A stretch of 33,138 nucleotides of DNA from JANNAT01 sp031422555. GTDB taxonomy: Bacteria > Pseudomonadota > Alphaproteobacteria > Rhodobacterales > Rhodobacteraceae. The DNA lies in assembly GCA_031422555.1 (NCBI GenBank), contig JANPLZ010000053.1, positions 1-33,138 of the forward strand, read 5' to 3'. The translations under genes were made by a program, and so were the position numbers. This document shows positions 31,947-33,138 of the stretch, piece by piece; the first letter of the stretch is position 1; each line of letters starts with the position of its first letter. The notes below the pieces were generated by a model. It made no database searches. It was given only the letters and a program-made list of their open reading frames with translations, and was not told where the DNA came from.

Positions 31947-32276
31947 TCAGAATCTTCGCGCCAATTGGCCGGGCGTTGCGTGACTGGCCCGCTTGCCCGC
32001 GCCGTCATAGGTGATCAGGCCCGTGCCCGCGCCCTGCACTTCGGCCAATCGGCGCATGGCAGACCGCACCCCCCGTCCCGCGGCCACCAGACAGGCGGCG
32101 TTGCGGGCGGCTTTGCGCTGAATTGCCTGCAAATTTCTGGCGTCGGCGCTGCGCCCCAGACTGGCCACCGCCGTTTCCAGCGCGGGTGCAAGCCCGGCCA
32201 GCAGTGCAAAATCGGCCTGCAGGATCGCCTGGTGCATTTGGTCCAAAACCTGCGCGGCACTATGATTATTTTGCAT
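31947..32276 (-). CDS. flgN: FlgN-like junction-protein chaperone
   Basis: 109 aa from the ATG at 32276; the frame stays open much further upstream, inside flgJ in another frame, so the long version is rejected. Helical (AAQVLDQMHQAILQADFALLAGLAPALETAVASL, then LQAIQRKAARNAACLVAAGRGVRSAMRRLAEVQ) with a short tail TGLITYDGAGKR. Size, helix pattern and position fit the FlgN family of export chaperones, which carry FlgK and FlgL to the exporter. It overlaps the flgJ end by 11 bases. Moderate certainty, because FlgN proteins are poorly conserved. Confidence 0.65.
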   Translation of the reverse strand: MQNNHSAAQVLDQMHQAILQADFALLAGLAPALETAVASLGRSADARNLQAIQRKAARNAACLVAAGRGVRSAMRRLAEVQGAGTGLITYDGAGKRASHATPGQLARRF

Positions 32277-32553
32277 GGCTTGCCCGTTCCGTAAGGGCCG
32301 CAAACAATTGTTCGGCCAGCCCGATACCGCCTTTTGCGACCATCTGTTTGGCCTGCTCTTGCCGTAAAAAGCTGGCGAATTGGTCTTCGCCAATGCCGCC
32401 ACCAAACGAATCGCGCGCATCGCCCATCCCCGCAAGGCCTAGCATTTCCGATAGAAAGCTGGCCTCCAACGCGCGGGCTTGATCCATCAACCCCTGATCG
32501 CGCGGTGACAGTTTGGCCGGGCCGGGCAGCGGGCCTGCGGGATTAACCTGCAT
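32266..32553 (-). CDS. flgJ: Rod-binding protein FlgJ (short form)
   Basis: 95 aa from the ATG at 32553, with AGGAGAG just upstream; a longer frame continues to 32862 without support. The rod-binding domain is seen in LMDQARALEASFLSEMLGLAGM, then FGGGIGEDQFASFLRQEQAKQMVAKGGIGLAEQLFAAL, matching the N-terminal half of enteric FlgJ. The muramidase half is missing. The separate SltF transglycosylase (17518) probably supplies that activity. It heads the - block with flgN and flagellin downstream. Confidence 0.88.
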   Translation of the reverse strand: MQVNPAGPLPGPAKLSPRDQGLMDQARALEASFLSEMLGLAGMGDARDSFGGGIGEDQFASFLRQEQAKQMVAKGGIGLAEQLFAALTERASHAK

Positions 32554-32599
32554 TTTTCTCTCCTGATTGATCAGATTTTTCCGACTATCTGCGATTCCG

Positions 32600-32614
32600 G
32601 TAAACAGGTGGTAA
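32600..32614. promoter_or_regulatory. Weak CtrA-like box GTAA-N7-GTAA in the flgJ/fliK gap
   Basis: GTAA-N7-GTAACC lies between the divergent flgJ and the candidate fliK, 47 bases from flgJ and 60 from fliK. Each half-site differs from TTAA at its first base. Position and spacing fit the other boxes, but two mismatches make this weak. Confidence 0.25.
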
Positions 32615-32673
32615 CCAGTTGAAAGAATAATCCCCCCAGCACCGGCAGAAGCGGGCGCAGATATCGGGGTAGA

Positions 32674-33138
32674 ATGACGCCACAGGTTCAACAGATTTTT
32701 GCCGTCCCGATTGTGGCGGGCGGCGCCAGTTCTGCCGCGTTGCCCAATGTCGGCGTAGATGCCGCGGCGGGGGCATGCGTTGCGGCGGGTCTGGAATGTG
32801 ATTTTGGCAAGCTGATGCAAGCAGCTTCCGCAACGTTGATAGCACCGGCCATCGCCCCCCAAACGGCAAAACTGACGCCCGATATCGGCGCGCAGGCTGC
32901 CGCAGCGATGATCTTGCAGTCGGGGGGGGGGGATCCAACAGCGATAGCGGTTTTCGCGCCCGAAGACGCGTTGGCACTTCCTGTCGATGCGCGCGACATC
33001 CCTTTCGCCGCCGATCCGGCATCCGTCCCTGCCCAGTTGGACGCGATGTCAGTGCCGATGGTCGCCACAAATTTCACGTTGCCGATGATCCTGCCACCGC
33101 AGTCACCGCTGCCACCGATTTTGCCGCAACGAATCGAC
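32674..33138 (+). CDS. fliK: Probable hook-length control protein FliK, 5' part only
   Basis: An uninterrupted + frame begins at ATG 32674 and runs to the window edge without a stop (155 codons). The product starts MTPQVQQIFAVPIVAGG and is rich in Ala, Pro, Leu and Asp (ILPPQSPLPPILPQ near the edge), with no signal peptide. Such low-complexity N-terminal regions are typical of FliK, the hook-length ruler, and a fliK-flgD pair next to flgJ is plausible. The conserved C-terminal domain that would settle it lies outside the window. An antisense ORF (32688-33077) competes here and cannot be fully excluded. The reading frame spans an 11-G run at 32922-32932. Confidence 0.5.
   Translation, partial: MTPQVQQIFAVPIVAGGASSAALPNVGVDAAAGACVAAGLECDFGKLMQAASATLIAPAIAPQTAKLTPDIGAQAAAAMILQSGGGDPTAIAVFAPEDALALPVDARDIPFAADPASVPAQLDAMSVPMVATNFTLPMILPPQSPLPPILPQRID
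32922..32932 (+). repeat. G11 homopolymer inside the candidate fliK
   Basis: Eleven consecutive G bases encode the end of a Ser codon, three Gly and the first base of Asp. It is the longest G run noticed in the window. Such tracts are prone to slippage, and also to sequencing error. Confidence 0.95.

Noticed and set aside
31941..31948. GAAAGTTT on the - strand, resembling a sigma-28 -35 element before flagellin
   Set aside because: No GCCGATAA-like -10 element occurs at the 11-base spacing, so I could not support a sigma-28 promoter.
32277..32435. Long N-terminal extension of the FlgN-like frame
   Set aside because: It is out of frame with, and overlaps, flgJ; the sequence looks like an antisense/shadow translation.
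32554..32862. Long N-terminal extension of FlgJ
   Set aside because: The sequence is Cys/Arg-rich and unlike FlgJ; AGGAGAG sits right before the ATG at 32553.
32688..33077. Antisense ORF opposite the candidate fliK
   Set aside because: Probably a mirror of the + frame in Ala-rich DNA; no family match and no good ribosome site noted, though it cannot be fully excluded.
1..33138. tRNA, rRNA, CRISPR arrays, insertion sequences
   Set aside because: Looked for by eye on both strands; no repeat arrays, transposase frames or clear RNA gene folds were seen.

Overview
The window is almost entirely a flagellar gene supercluster from a GC-rich alphaproteobacterium. The likely source is the Rhodobacterales/Rhodobacteraceae. 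The grounds are the FlbT-FlaF-flagellin trio, a DUF1217 protein, MotE, a SltF-type lytic transglycosylase, the short FlgA, the flgB-flgC-fliE-fliQ-flgF-flgG-flgA-flgH order, and TTAR-N7-TTAR (CtrA-like) boxes in several intergenic gaps. These rest on family recognition by eye; no database search was possible.

Layout: seven blocks alternate in strand. (1) + strand, 1-9388: a PAP2-type phosphatase with an Asn-Lys repeat, a subtilisin-family protease, an unrecognised four-repeat protein, then motB, flgE, flgK, flgL, flgI. (2) - strand, 12655-9469: fliF, fliH, fliN, fliP. (3) + strand, 12774-22505: fliL, a DUF6468-like membrane protein, motE, motA, a 734-aa periplasmic protein, sltF, flhA, fliR, flhB, a FliJ-like coiled-coil protein. 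(4) - strand, 27020-22512: flgB, flgC, fliE, fliQ, flgF, flgG, flgA, flgH, a second FliL-family protein. (5) + strand, 27105-28412: fliI. (6) - strand, 32553-28496: flgJ (rod-binding type), flgN-like, flagellin, flaF, flbT, DUF1217 protein. (7) + strand from 32674: the open 5' part of a Pro/Ala-rich gene, probably fliK, running off the end.

Together these encode the MS ring, most of the export gate and ATPase complex, rod, P and L rings, hook, hook-filament junction, filament, stator, and the alphaproteobacterial flagellin regulators. Missing from the window are fliG, fliM, flgD and fliO. The absence of fliG is notable because fliF and fliH abut directly, although FliF keeps its FliG-binding tail. 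Many neighbours overlap by 1-4 bases (ATGA), implying translational coupling. No gap between genes exceeds 300 bases. No RNA gene, insertion sequence or CRISPR array was seen.

The least understood parts are the 294-aa protein built of about four L7/L12-CTD-like repeats, the 734-aa AMIN-like/helical-repeat protein next to MotE and MotA, the FliJ candidate, the second FliL, the PAP2/subtilase pair at the left edge, and an 11-G homopolymer inside the putative fliK.
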